The translations under genes and the position numbers were made by a program. A DNA stretch of 64,000 bases, from contig KB906724.1 in assembly GCA_000381565.1 (NCBI GenBank), positions 2,482,801 to 2,546,800 of the forward strand, read 5' to 3'. The notes beneath the pieces were generated by a model, which searched no databases, was not told the origin of the DNA, and saw only the letters and a list, made by a program, of their open reading frames with translations. Of the stretch, positions 32,671 through 41,288 are shown one piece after another; position 1 is the first letter of the stretch; each line of letters starts with the position of its first letter. This stretch comes from Oxalobacteraceae bacterium AB_14. Its GTDB lineage: Bacteria > Pseudomonadota > Gammaproteobacteria > Burkholderiales > Burkholderiaceae_D.

Positions 32671-34233
32671 ATGGACACAAGCACCTCGATGGAAGCGGCC
32701 GCCGGCTCTGCGCTGCGGGGTATCGGCACGCTGGGCGAGTTGTTTGCCTGGCGGGTGGGGCGCACACCGCAGGCGCTCGCCTACCGCCAGTACGACCGCG
32801 CTGCGGGCGCCTGGCGCGGCTACAGCTGGAGCGAGATCCAGCTGCGGGTCGGGTGCTGGCAGCGCGCGCTCAGCGCGCAGACACTTGGCGCCGGCGCGCG
32901 GGTCGGCGTCCTGCTGCCCAATGGCGTGGACGCGGTCTGCGCCGACCAGGCGTTGCAGTCGCTGGGACTGGTGGCGGTGCCCATGCATGCGCTGGACAAT
33001 CCGGCCAGCATCCGCTACATCCTTGACGATTGCCAGGTGGCGCTGCTGCTCGTCGCCAGCCCGCAGCAATGGCAGGCCATCGCCGATTGTGGTCCGTTGC
33101 CGGAGCATCTGCGCCAGGTGGTGACGGTGCAGGCGTGCGATGCAGGCCCGGCGGAGCGGCGGCCGGCCGTGGTGTCGCTCGCTGCCTGGCTGGAACGCCC
33201 GGGCGAGCCGGGCGCCATCGCCAGCCGCGCCGCCGGCGCCGACCTGGCCGCCATCGTCCACACGTCCGGCACCACGGGCCGGCCCAAGGGTGTCATGCTC
33301 AGCCACGCCAACGTGCTGGCCAACCTGCGCGGACTGATGGCGCGGGTGCCGCTGCGGGCCGACGACGTTTTCCTGTCGGTGCTGCCGCTGTCGCACACCT
33401 TCGAGCGCACGGTCGGCTATTACCTGCCCTTGGCGGCCGGCGCCAGCGTGGCCTATGCGCGGTCGATGGCGCTGCTGGCCGACGACCTGGCCGCGATTCG
33501 TCCGACGGTGCTGGTCGCGGTGCCGCGCATCGACGAAAAATTCCACGCCGCGCTGAGCGCGCGTGTTGCCGGCGCCGGCGCGGCCATTTGCGGCGGCGCG
33601 CCGTTGCCGGCGGCCACGGCGCAGGGCCTGCTGGCGATGGGCTTGCCGCTGCTGCAGGGCTATGGCATGACCGAGTGCGCACCGGTGGTGGCCACCAACG
33701 GCATCGACGACAACTGGCCGGCCAGTGTCGGCCGGCCGCTGGCGGGCTGCGAAGTGCGGCTGGGTGTGCGCGACGAACCGCAGGTGCGCTCGGCCAGCGT
33801 CATGCTCGGCTACTGGGGCCGGCCGGAAGACAGCGCGCGCGTGCTCGGCGCCGATGGCTGGTTCGGTACCGGCGACCAGGCCGTCGTCGAGCAGGGGCGC
33901 ATCCGCATCGTCGGCCGGATCAAGGACATCCTGGTGACCTCGACCGGGGAGAAGATCGCCGCCGCCACGGTGGAGCAGGCGATCCTGGGCGACCCGCTGT
34001 TCGCCCAGGCCATGGTGATGGGCGACAACCGCCCCTACCTGAGCGCACAGCTGCCGCACTATGGCGCGCCGCGCGCGGCGTGCGCGCTGACCGAACCGTG
34101 GACGGTGGAAAACAGCCTGCTGACGCCGACGCTCAAGCTCAAGCGCGAAGCTTTGATGGCGCGCTATGCGGTCCGGATCGCGGCGATGTATGCGGCGCGC
34201 AGCAGCCAGCCGTCGCCCGACCTGGTGCATTGA
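32671..34233 (+). CDS. Long-chain acyl-CoA ligase-like AMP-binding protein
   Basis: A 520-residue ANL-family adenylate-forming enzyme. Motifs are the AMP-binding loop HTSGTTGRPKG (residues 197-207), YGMTECAPV, the hinge GWFGTGDQ, and VGRIKDILVTSTGEKIA, with LTPTLKLKR near the end as in FadD15-type enzymes. Such proteins activate fatty acids with ATP and CoA. It is shorter than the usual 600 residues. The ATG at 32671 follows AGGAGATCAGG. The next gene is 60 nt downstream on the same strand, so they may be co-transcribed, but the true substrate cannot be read from the sequence. Confidence 0.85.
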   Translation: MDTSTSMEAAAGSALRGIGTLGELFAWRVGRTPQALAYRQYDRAAGAWRGYSWSEIQLRVGCWQRALSAQTLGAGARVGVLLPNGVDAVCADQALQSLGLVAVPMHALDNPASIRYILDDCQVALLLVASPQQWQAIADCGPLPEHLRQVVTVQACDAGPAERRPAVVSLAAWLERPGEPGAIASRAAGADLAAIVHTSGTTGRPKGVMLSHANVLANLRGLMARVPLRADDVFLSVLPLSHTFERTVGYYLPLAAGASVAYARSMALLADDLAAIRPTVLVAVPRIDEKFHAALSARVAGAGAAICGGAPLPAATAQGLLAMGLPLLQGYGMTECAPVVATNGIDDNWPASVGRPLAGCEVRLGVRDEPQVRSASVMLGYWGRPEDSARVLGADGWFGTGDQAVVEQGRIRIVGRIKDILVTSTGEKIAAATVEQAILGDPLFAQAMVMGDNRPYLSAQLPHYGAPRAACALTEPWTVENSLLTPTLKLKREALMARYAVRIAAMYAARSSQPSPDLVH

Positions 34234-34293
34234 AGCCGCGCGGCGCGCCTGTCCGCGCCCCGCGCATTGCCTATTGTTTGAAAAGGATGGGCC

Positions 34294-35919
34294 ATGCAAC
34301 CACCTCCGTTGTTGTTGCAGTCCGGCGCAGGCGCGGGCGTTGGCGATGCGCTGGCGCGCCAGCGGGCGTTGTTGCTGCGCCTGGAAGCCGCGTGGGAACG
34401 CCGTGGCTGCCGCTTCCAGCGCATCGAGACCCATATTTCTTGGGTCTATGTGCTGGACCGGCTGGCCTACAAGTTCAAGAAGGCGTTGCGTCTGGACGTG
34501 CTCGATTACACCACGCTGGCGGCGCGCCATCATTGCTGCCTCGAAGAATTGCGCCTGAACCGGCGTCTGGCGCCCACGCTGTACCTTGGTGTGAGCGCGG
34601 TCACCGGCAGCCCTGAGCAACCTGAACTGGACGGCGGCGGCGCCGCGCTGGAGTTCGCGGTGCGCATGCGCACCTTCCCACAGCGGGCGCTGTGGAGCGC
34701 GCGCCTGGACGCCGGCCAGCTGGAGGCCGGCGAGACCGAGGCGCTGGCACTGCAGCTGGCGCGGTTCCACGCCGCCGCCGCCCGCGCCGCGCCGGAGGCG
34801 CCATGGGGCGGCGCCGGCGCCCTCGACCGGCTGGGGCGCGCCGACCTGGCGACCGTGTCCGGCCTGCTGGGCGGCCGGCGCGCGCGCACGCTGCTGGCCA
34901 CGCTGGCGCGCTGGCACGCCGCGCAGACGGCGGCGCCGCAAGTGTTTGAGCAGCGGCGGGCGGCGGGCTATATCCGCGAATGCCATGGTGACCTCCATAG
35001 CGGCAACATCCTCAGTTGGGAGGGCCGGGTGGAGGTGTTCGACGGCATCGAGTTCAACGACCGACTGCGCTGGATAGACGTCATCAGCGACGTCGCCTTC
35101 ATCGTCATGGATTTGCGCTTCCACCGGCGCGACGATCTGGCGGCCCGGCTGCTGCAAGCTTATCTGGTGGCCAGCGACGATTACGCCGGCCTGGCTGTGC
35201 TGGGCTATTACCTGGCCATGCGCGCACTGGTGCGCTGCAAAGTGTGTTTGTGGGCTGCGCGCGGCGCCGCGCCGGAGGCGGCGCGGCAGGCAAGGGCGTC
35301 GGCCCGCCGCTACCTGGCGCAGGCGGTGCGCGGCCTGTCGCGGCGCGGGGCGCTGGTGCTGATGCACGGCTGCTCCGGCAGCGGCAAGTCCTATAGCGCC
35401 GCGCAGCTCGCTGGACTGCTGGGCGCGATCTGCCTGCGCTCCGACGTCGAGCGCAAGCATCTGTACGGGGTGGCTGCGGCGACGCGCATGGCCGCGCCGG
35501 CGGGCCAAGGCATCTATGACGAAGCCGGCGGCGAGGCGACCTATGCGCGCCTGCTGATGCTGGCGCGCGCCGTCGCCGCCGCCGGCCTGACGGTGATCGT
35601 CGACGCCGCCCATCTGCTGCTGCGCCAACGGCAACCCTTCGAGCAGCTGGCGCGGGAATTGGCGTTGCCCTTTTTTATCGTCAGCCTGCACGCCGCCGCG
35701 CCGCTGCTGCACCAGCGGCTGGCGCGGCGCGCATTGGACGCTGCCGATGCGTCCGATGCCGGTCCGGAGCTGCTGGCCTATCAGCAAGCCAGGCTGGAGC
35801 CGTTGACCGCCGATGAGCTGGGCCACGCGCTGCCGCTGGACAGCGGCGCGGACGATCTGGCGGCGCGCCTGGCGGCGCTGGCCGCGACCATCCGTGCAGG
35901 CAAGCGCTGCGGCGAATAG
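34294..35919 (+). CDS. Bifunctional aminoglycoside-phosphotransferase-like / P-loop kinase protein
   Basis: A 541-residue protein with two kinase-like halves. The first has the APH catalytic loop HGDLHSGN (H231-N238) and a following Asp/Glu-rich segment (FDGIEFNDRLRWID). The second has a Walker A motif GCSGSGKS (359-366) and resembles small P-loop kinases of the COG0645 type. Proteins with this fusion are widespread in Proteobacteria and of unknown substrate. It follows the acyl-CoA ligase gene and converges on the hydrogenase gene (52-nt gap between stops). Confidence 0.8.
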   Translation: MQPPPLLLQSGAGAGVGDALARQRALLLRLEAAWERRGCRFQRIETHISWVYVLDRLAYKFKKALRLDVLDYTTLAARHHCCLEELRLNRRLAPTLYLGVSAVTGSPEQPELDGGGAALEFAVRMRTFPQRALWSARLDAGQLEAGETEALALQLARFHAAAARAAPEAPWGGAGALDRLGRADLATVSGLLGGRRARTLLATLARWHAAQTAAPQVFEQRRAAGYIRECHGDLHSGNILSWEGRVEVFDGIEFNDRLRWIDVISDVAFIVMDLRFHRRDDLAARLLQAYLVASDDYAGLAVLGYYLAMRALVRCKVCLWAARGAAPEAARQARASARRYLAQAVRGLSRRGALVLMHGCSGSGKSYSAAQLAGLLGAICLRSDVERKHLYGVAAATRMAAPAGQGIYDEAGGEATYARLLMLARAVAAAGLTVIVDAAHLLLRQRQPFEQLARELALPFFIVSLHAAAPLLHQRLARRALDAADASDAGPELLAYQQARLEPLTADELGHALPLDSGADDLAARLAALAATIRAGKRCGE

Positions 35920-35970
35920 CCGCGCTGGGCGTGGCGCCGGGACGGATCGGGCAGGTCGCGCGCCGTTGGT

Positions 35971-38052
35971 TCATGCGCCGGGGTGGCGCGTCAGGTTCCG
36001 TATCACCATCGTCGAACCGCCGGCGTGGCCCATCGACGCCACCCGCATGCTGAAGCGGCAAGTCTCGCCCGCCGGGGTGACGACGGTGAGATCGTTGTTG
36101 TCCGCGGCCGACGCCATCCGGTGGCGCGCATATTCCGGGCCGTATTTGCGCGGCGGCAGGCGGGTGTCGATGAAGGCCTGGATATGCGCCGCTCCCTCGA
36201 TGATGCCGTAAGGCGTGGCGGTCGACCAGGAGACATCCGGATGACACAGGCCGGCGGCCTGGGCGCCATCGCGCCGGTCGATGCAGTCGAGAAAACGCAT
36301 CAACAGCAGGCGCTTGGAATTGCGCGCGGCATAGCTGGTGTGGAGCAGGGCGCGCGCTTGGGCGGAATCGGGCTGCCGCAGTTCGGTCTTGTACAGGGCT
36401 TGTATTGCCGGATTCTCGTGCGAGCGGCGGTGCAGCGCGCGGCTGTCGATCTGGTACACGGCCAGCATGCGTTTCGCCAGCACCTGCGGATCCATGGATT
36501 TGGGTTCGCCGCCACCGCCGAGGCAGCCACCGACGCAGGCCATGACTTCGATCGCGACGTAGCGGTCCCGCCATGTCTCCGCCGTCAGCAGGCGCTGCGC
36601 GGCGGCGATGCCGTTGCAGACGGCGACCTTGCCGACGCCCGGTATGTCGGTCTCCTTCACCCCGGCATCGACGCCGCGCAGCCCATGCCACTCCAGCGGA
36701 TGCGCGTCTGCCGCGCCGAGAAAATGGGCTGCGGTGCGCGCCATCGCCTCCATCACGCCGCCGGAAGCGGCAAAGATCTGCGCGGCGCCGGTGCTGGCGC
36801 CCAATGGCTGGTCGAATTGACCATCGTCCGCCAGGGCGTGGAATGCGATGCCGCGCGACCTGATCATTCTGGCCAGTTCGCGGGTGGTGACGACGTGGTC
36901 GATATCGCCGGACAAGCCGGGCCGGACCGCTTCGTCCTTCTTGGCGGTGCAGGGCATGACGCTGACCACATAAGGTTCCGCCGCGCCGTCGGCGAACGCC
37001 GCGCCCAGCGTCCGGGTGTATGCGCTGCGTTTGGTGAGGGCGCCATGCATTTGCTGCGGAGACTTGGCCGTGCTCAGGTGCGATAGCAGATCCGGACGGT
37101 TGATCTCGAGCCAGTTCACCCATCCGGGACAGCAGGACGTGAACAGCGGCAGCTCGTTCGCCTTCCGCCTGGTCAGACGCGCCAGGAATTCCGTGGCCTC
37201 TTCCATGATCGTCAGGTCGGCGCCGAAATTGCTGTCAAACACATAGTCGAAGCCAAGCCGGCGCAGGGCATTGATCAGCTTCCCGGTGCTGACGGCGCCG
37301 GCTTCCATGCCGAACTCTTCACCGATGGCGACCCGGGTGGCCGGTGCGACCTGGACCGCGGAGACGCGCCGGCGCTCGCCCAGCACCTGCAGCACTGCGT
37401 GCCAGTGCGGCGTCTCGATGAGGGCGCCGACCGGGCATGCCTGCGTGCATTGGCCGCAGGAGATGCAGCGGCTGTTCGCCAGCGGCTGATCGAAGACCGT
37501 GACCGGAAGGCGGCTCGAGCCGCGCTCGGCGAAGCCGATCACGAATTGCGCCTGCCCGTCCGCGCCGCAAGCCTCCACGCAGAGCCCGCATTCAACGCAT
37601 TTGTCGAGGTCACGCCAGATACTCGGGGAGGTATGATCGCACGCGAGGTGTTCGGGATGGCTGGGCGAACCGGTGGGGACTTTCTCCCAGCGCTCTTCCC
37701 ATTGTTGTTCGCTGATCAGGTTTTGCAGCCGGCACGCGCCGTTGACCTCGCAGCGCATGCAGTCGTTGGGATGGCGCGCCAGCAGCCATTGGGCGTCGAT
37801 GGCGCGAAATTGCTCCAGGTCGGCGCCGCCGGTGTCGACCCTGTCGCCCTCGTCGGCCTTGCCGATGCAGGCGGCTTGTGGCCGGGACGAGCCGGCGACA
37901 TGAACCAGGCACATGCGGCAGACCGCGTGCGAGCGGAATCGGGGGTGATAACAAAGCGTGGGGATGTGGACGCCGGCCTTGTTGGCCGCGTCGAGATAGG
38001 TGGCGCCTTCGTCGACCTCGACTGGGATACCGTTCACCGTGAGCTTGATCAT
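35971..38052 (-). CDS. [FeFe]-hydrogenase (clostridial multi-cluster type) with C-terminal NTF2/SnoaL-like domain
   Basis: A 693-residue protein. N-terminal [2Fe-2S] ligands are C34, C45, C48 and C62; then a His-ligated cluster motif HPNDCMRCEVNGAC; then two ferredoxin motifs, CVECGLCVEAC and CISCGQCTQACP. The H-cluster loops are complete: L1 TSCCPGW (C308 binds), L2 MPCTAKKDE (C368), L3 MACVGGCLGGGG (C506, C510). The expected domain end (SHENPAIQALY) is followed by about 115 extra residues, from residue 577, whose pattern (RFLDCIDRRDG, CHPDVSW, IIEGAAHIQAFI) fits NTF2/SnoaL-like folds. It would evolve or oxidise H2 with ferredoxin. No signal peptide, no clear ribosome site, and no HydE, HydF or HydG gene is in the window. 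Confidence 0.88.
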   Translation of the reverse strand: MIKLTVNGIPVEVDEGATYLDAANKAGVHIPTLCYHPRFRSHAVCRMCLVHVAGSSRPQAACIGKADEGDRVDTGGADLEQFRAIDAQWLLARHPNDCMRCEVNGACRLQNLISEQQWEERWEKVPTGSPSHPEHLACDHTSPSIWRDLDKCVECGLCVEACGADGQAQFVIGFAERGSSRLPVTVFDQPLANSRCISCGQCTQACPVGALIETPHWHAVLQVLGERRRVSAVQVAPATRVAIGEEFGMEAGAVSTGKLINALRRLGFDYVFDSNFGADLTIMEEATEFLARLTRRKANELPLFTSCCPGWVNWLEINRPDLLSHLSTAKSPQQMHGALTKRSAYTRTLGAAFADGAAEPYVVSVMPCTAKKDEAVRPGLSGDIDHVVTTRELARMIRSRGIAFHALADDGQFDQPLGASTGAAQIFAASGGVMEAMARTAAHFLGAADAHPLEWHGLRGVDAGVKETDIPGVGKVAVCNGIAAAQRLLTAETWRDRYVAIEVMACVGGCLGGGGEPKSMDPQVLAKRMLAVYQIDSRALHRRSHENPAIQALYKTELRQPDSAQARALLHTSYAARNSKRLLLMRFLDCIDRRDGAQAAGLCHPDVSWSTATPYGIIEGAAHIQAFIDTRLPPRKYGPEYARHRMASAADNNDLTVVTPAGETCRFSMRVASMGHAGGSTMVIRNLTRHPGA

Positions 38053-38198
38053 TTGATGTAACCGGCATGGCCGCTAGCGCTGTGCAGCCAAGCATGGTCC
38101 TAATGCGCAGCACCGAAAAGCACGATAGAGCCGTTGCGGCATAAACGGAATCGCTCCACCAACTTACCTGATGGCGGCAATCGCGTCACGCGGGTTTC

Positions 38199-38212
38199 AT
38201 GACCTATATCAA
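38199..38212 (-). promoter_or_regulatory. Possible FNR/ANR-type site upstream of hydrogenase
   Basis: Minus strand TTGAT-ATAG-GTCAT matches 8 of 10 positions of the FNR consensus TTGAT-N4-ATCAA. It lies about 150 nt before the hydrogenase start codon. Oxygen-responsive control would suit this enzyme, but a single imperfect match is weak evidence. Confidence 0.3.
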
Positions 38213-38260
38213 AGGACTCGACATTAAGAATGACTGTGTTGCCACTTAGGAAGGCCTTTA

Positions 38261-39775
38261 TTATGTTGAATGATTCGCTTGAAGAAATGCTGTCCTGTGA
38301 GTTCGTATCGCCCGCGCCAGCTGCGCGAACGCCGGTGCGATACGCGCCGATTCCACGCAGGCATAGCCCAGCACCAGCCCGGACTGGCTGCGCGACTGCT
38401 GATGGTAGTAGCCCGACAGCGGCCGCACCGCGATGCCCATCTGCTGCGCCGTTTGCGCGACCGCCCGGTCGTCGCATTCCGGCGGCAGGTACAGGGTCAG
38501 GTGCAGGCCGGCATCGGCGCCGGCCGCGTGCACCTGATCCGGCGCGAACTCGGTGGCGATCGCCCGCTGTAGAATCTCCAGCCGGCTGCCATACAGCAGA
38601 CGCATGCGGCGGATGTGGGCGTTGAAGTGCCCGCGCTCGATGAAGGCCGCCATGGTCGCCTGCAGCGGCGCGTGGCCGGAGCGGTACACTTCTTCCATGC
38701 CGGTCACGAAGGCCGGCGCCAGCGCTTCCGGCAGCACCAGGTAGCCCAGCCTCAAACCGGGAAACATGGTCTTGCTGAAGGTTCCCATGTACAGCACGCG
38801 CTCGCCACGGTCCATCCCTTGCAGCGAAGCGAGCGGCCGGCCGCCGTAGCGGAACTCGCTGTCGTAGTCGTCCTCGATGATCCAGCAACCGTGGCGCTGC
38901 GCGTACTCCAGCAGCATGCGGCGGCGCGACAGGCTCATCACCGTCCCCAGCGGATACTGGTGCGAAGGCGTCACGAAGATGAAGCGCGGCGGCCGCGCCA
39001 GCTGGCCCGGCTTCGGGCGGAGGCCTTCCTGGTCCAGTTCCACCGGACGGATTTCCACGCCCGCCGCCGCCAGCATGTTGCGCGCGCCCCAGTAGCAGGG
39101 GTCCTCCACCCACGCCGCGTCGCCCGGATCGCTGAGCAGGCGCATGCACAGGTCGATCGACTGGTGGATGCCGCCGGTGATGACGATCTGCTCCGGCGTG
39201 CAGTCCACCGAACGCGATACTTTCAGGTAGTTGGCCAGCGCCGCGCGCAGGGGCTGGTGGCCGCCGCCATGGCCGTAGGTCAGGCTGGCGACCGGCGGAT
39301 TGCGCCAGATGCGCGATTGCAGCGCGTTCCAGGTCTTGTGCGGAAACTGCGTCACGTCCGGCACGCCGGGCACGAAAGCGCCCCATTGCTGTTGGGCGGC
39401 GCCGGCGTGGGCCACCAGCTTGCGGCCGCGCCGCGATAGCGCGCTGTGCGCGTTGGCCGCCGCCGGCTTGCGGCGCGCGCTGGCCGGCGGCGCGCCGTCG
39501 AGCATCGGCACGGTGTCGGTCACGTAGGTGCCGCCGCTGCCGCGCGTCTCCAGGTAGCCTTCCGCCAGCAGCTGCTCGTAGCCATACAGGACGGTGTTGC
39601 GCGAGAGGCCCAGCTGGAGCGCCAGGTCGCGGCTCGACGGCAGGCGCGTGTCGGGCGGCAGCACGCGGTCGAGAATGAGCTGGCGCAGCAGCTGGTAGAT
39701 CCGCTGATTGCGGGGTTGGCCGGGTGCTTTGTCGAGATGAAGCAGCAGGTAGTCGGATACGGTGAAGGTGCGCAT
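38261..39775 (-). CDS. MocR/GabR-type GntR regulator with aminotransferase-like domain
   Basis: A 504-residue regulator: a GntR winged helix-turn-helix in the first 80 residues (LPSSRDLALQLGLSRNTV) and a fold-type-I aminotransferase-like domain binding PLP (IIEDDYDSEFRY; a lysine in GTFSKTMFPGLRLGY). Such proteins sense PLP-substrate adducts; GabR senses GABA. It diverges from gabT across a 118-nt gap with clear repeats, so it very likely controls gabT-gabD. PdxR is the alternative name, but the neighbours favour GABA control. Confidence 0.85.
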   Translation of the reverse strand: MRTFTVSDYLLLHLDKAPGQPRNQRIYQLLRQLILDRVLPPDTRLPSSRDLALQLGLSRNTVLYGYEQLLAEGYLETRGSGGTYVTDTVPMLDGAPPASARRKPAAANAHSALSRRGRKLVAHAGAAQQQWGAFVPGVPDVTQFPHKTWNALQSRIWRNPPVASLTYGHGGGHQPLRAALANYLKVSRSVDCTPEQIVITGGIHQSIDLCMRLLSDPGDAAWVEDPCYWGARNMLAAAGVEIRPVELDQEGLRPKPGQLARPPRFIFVTPSHQYPLGTVMSLSRRRMLLEYAQRHGCWIIEDDYDSEFRYGGRPLASLQGMDRGERVLYMGTFSKTMFPGLRLGYLVLPEALAPAFVTGMEEVYRSGHAPLQATMAAFIERGHFNAHIRRMRLLYGSRLEILQRAIATEFAPDQVHAAGADAGLHLTLYLPPECDDRAVAQTAQQMGIAVRPLSGYYHQQSRSQSGLVLGYACVESARIAPAFAQLARAIRTHRTAFLQANHST

Positions 39776-39802
39776 GGCCCAGTATAGCGCGGGCAGAATC
39801 TT

Positions 39803-39846
39803 GGTACCATCTGAAAATCGAAATTGGCACTATCAACTGGTGCCAA
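39803..39846. promoter_or_regulatory. Predicted MocR operator between regulator and gabT
   Basis: Direct repeats GGTACCA (39803-39809) and GGTGCCA (39839-39845) lie 36 bp apart. The second is also part of an inverted repeat TTGGCAC-N9-GTGCCAA (39824-39846). GabR binds direct repeats at similar spacing. Confidence 0.5.
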
Positions 39847-39893
39847 AGCGGGCGACCATGGGAGCTTCTAAACTCTTCATGGCAGGAAGCAGC

Positions 39894-41162
39894 ATGGATA
39901 CCAATCGCGATTGGCAGCAGCGCAAAACCCAGAGCACCCCGCGCGGCGTGGGCGTGATGTGCGATTTCTACGCGGAGCGCGCATTGAATGCGGAGCTGTG
40001 GGATATCGAAGGCCGCCGCTATATCGACTTCGGCGCCGGCATCGCGGTGCTCAACACCGGCCATAGTCACCCGCGCATACTGGCCGCCATCAGCGAGCAG
40101 TTGCAGCGCTTCAGTCATACCGCCTATCAGATCGTGCCCTACGCCTCGTATGTGGCCTTGGCCGAGAAGATCAACCAGATCACGCCGGGCCACCACGCCA
40201 AGAAGACGGCCTTCTTCAGCACCGGCGCCGAGGCGGTCGAGAACGCGATCAAGATCGCCCGTTCCGCCACCGGACGCGCTGGCCTTATCGCCTTCAGCGG
40301 CGGCTTCCACGGCCGCACCATGATGGGCATGGCGCTGACCGGCAAGGTCGAACCCTACAAGACCGGCTTCGGGCCATTCCCGGCCGAGGTGTTCCATGTG
40401 CCTTTCCCCAACGCGCTGCACGGCGTGACGGTCGAGCAGTCGCTGGCCGCGCTGAACACGCTGTTCAAGGCCGACATCGAGCCGAAGCGGGTGGCCGCCA
40501 TCATTCTCGAGCCGGTGCAGGGCGAAGGCGGTTTCTACGTCGCGCCGCCGGAATTCATGCGGGCCTTGCGCGTGCTGTGCGACACCCACGGCATCCTGCT
40601 GATCGCCGACGAGATCCAGACCGGCTTCGCCCGCACCGGCAAAATGTTCGCGATGGACCATTACGACGTGGTGCCGGACCTGGTGACGATGGCCAAGAGC
40701 CTGGCCGGCGGCTTGCCGCTGTCGGCGGTGTGCGGGCGCGCCGAGATCATGGACGCGCCGGGGCCGGGCGGCTTGGGCGGCACCTACGGCGGCAATCCGC
40801 TGGCGGTGGCGGCGGCACACGCGGTGCTGGATGTGATCGAAGAAGAACGCTTGTGCGAACGCGCGGTAGCGGTGGCGCAGCGCCTGCGCGACAGGCTGGA
40901 GGCGGCGCGCGCCGATGTCCCCGAGATCGCCGAGGTGCGCGGTATCGGCGCGATGCTGGCGGTGGAGTTCAGCGATCCGCGGACCGGCGCGCCGAATACC
41001 GCCTTCACCAGGAAGGTCCAGTCGCACGCGATGAGTAAAGGCTTGCTGCTGCTGACCTGCGGCGGCTACGGCCAGGTGATACGCTTCCTGTGCCCGCTGA
41101 CGATAGGCGACGCGGTGCTGGACGAAGCGCTTGATATCCTCGACGCGGCCCTGCGCGCGTAA
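39894..41162 (+). CDS. gabT: 4-aminobutyrate aminotransferase
   Basis: A 422-residue class-III aminotransferase with PLP lysine K268 in [11 protein letters not shown], the same number as in E. coli GabT. Other motifs are [18 protein letters not shown] and [16 protein letters not shown]. It converts GABA and 2-oxoglutarate to succinate semialdehyde and glutamate. The ATG at 39894 follows AGGAAG; upstream in-frame ATGs give an atypical N-terminus. Control by the divergent MocR regulator is likely. gabD follows after a gap holding a repeat unit. Confidence 0.9.
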   Translation: MDTNRDWQQRKTQSTPRGVGVMCDFYAERALNAELWDIEGRRYIDFGAGIAVLNTGHSHPRILAAISEQLQRFSHTAYQIVPYASYVALAEKINQITPGHHAKKTAFFSTGAEAVENAIKIARSATGRAGLIAFSGGFHGRTMMGMALTGKVEPYKTGFGPFPAEVFHVPFPNALHGVTVEQSLAALNTLFKADIEPKRVAAIILEPVQGEGGFYVAPPEFMRALRVLCDTHGILLIADEIQTGFARTGKMFAMDHYDVVPDLVTMAKSLAGGLPLSAVCGRAEIMDAPGPGGLGGTYGGNPLAVAAAHAVLDVIEEERLCERAVAVAQRLRDRLEAARADVPEIAEVRGIGAMLAVEFSDPRTGAPNTAFTRKVQSHAMSKGLLLLTCGGYGQVIRFLCPLTIGDAVLDEALDILDAALRA

Positions 41163-41179
41163 CGAGCCATCGAAATCCG

Positions 41180-41257
41180 GTCATTCCCGCGCAGGCGGGA
41201 ATCCATACGTCGCGTGGTCAGAGGCGCAGCATGGATTCCCGCGTGCGCGGGAATGAC
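41180..41257. repeat. Double-hairpin interspersed repeat, copy 2
   Basis: A 78-bp unit starting GTCATTCCCGCG and ending GCGCGGGAATGAC, made of two GC-rich inverted repeats. It sits between gabT and gabD on the same strand. Confidence 0.9.
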
Positions 41258-41288
41258 GGAACATTGTGCACATGAGGAGAAACGAGCG

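Noticed and set aside
32671..38052. Idea that the acyl-CoA ligase, kinase fusion and hydrogenase form one operon
   Set aside because: The hydrogenase is on the opposite strand and convergent, and no shared pathway is evident.
37610..38113. Alternative upstream start for the hydrogenase in another frame
   Set aside because: The frame lacks ferredoxin and H-cluster motifs, and a stop lies upstream of 38052 in the true frame.
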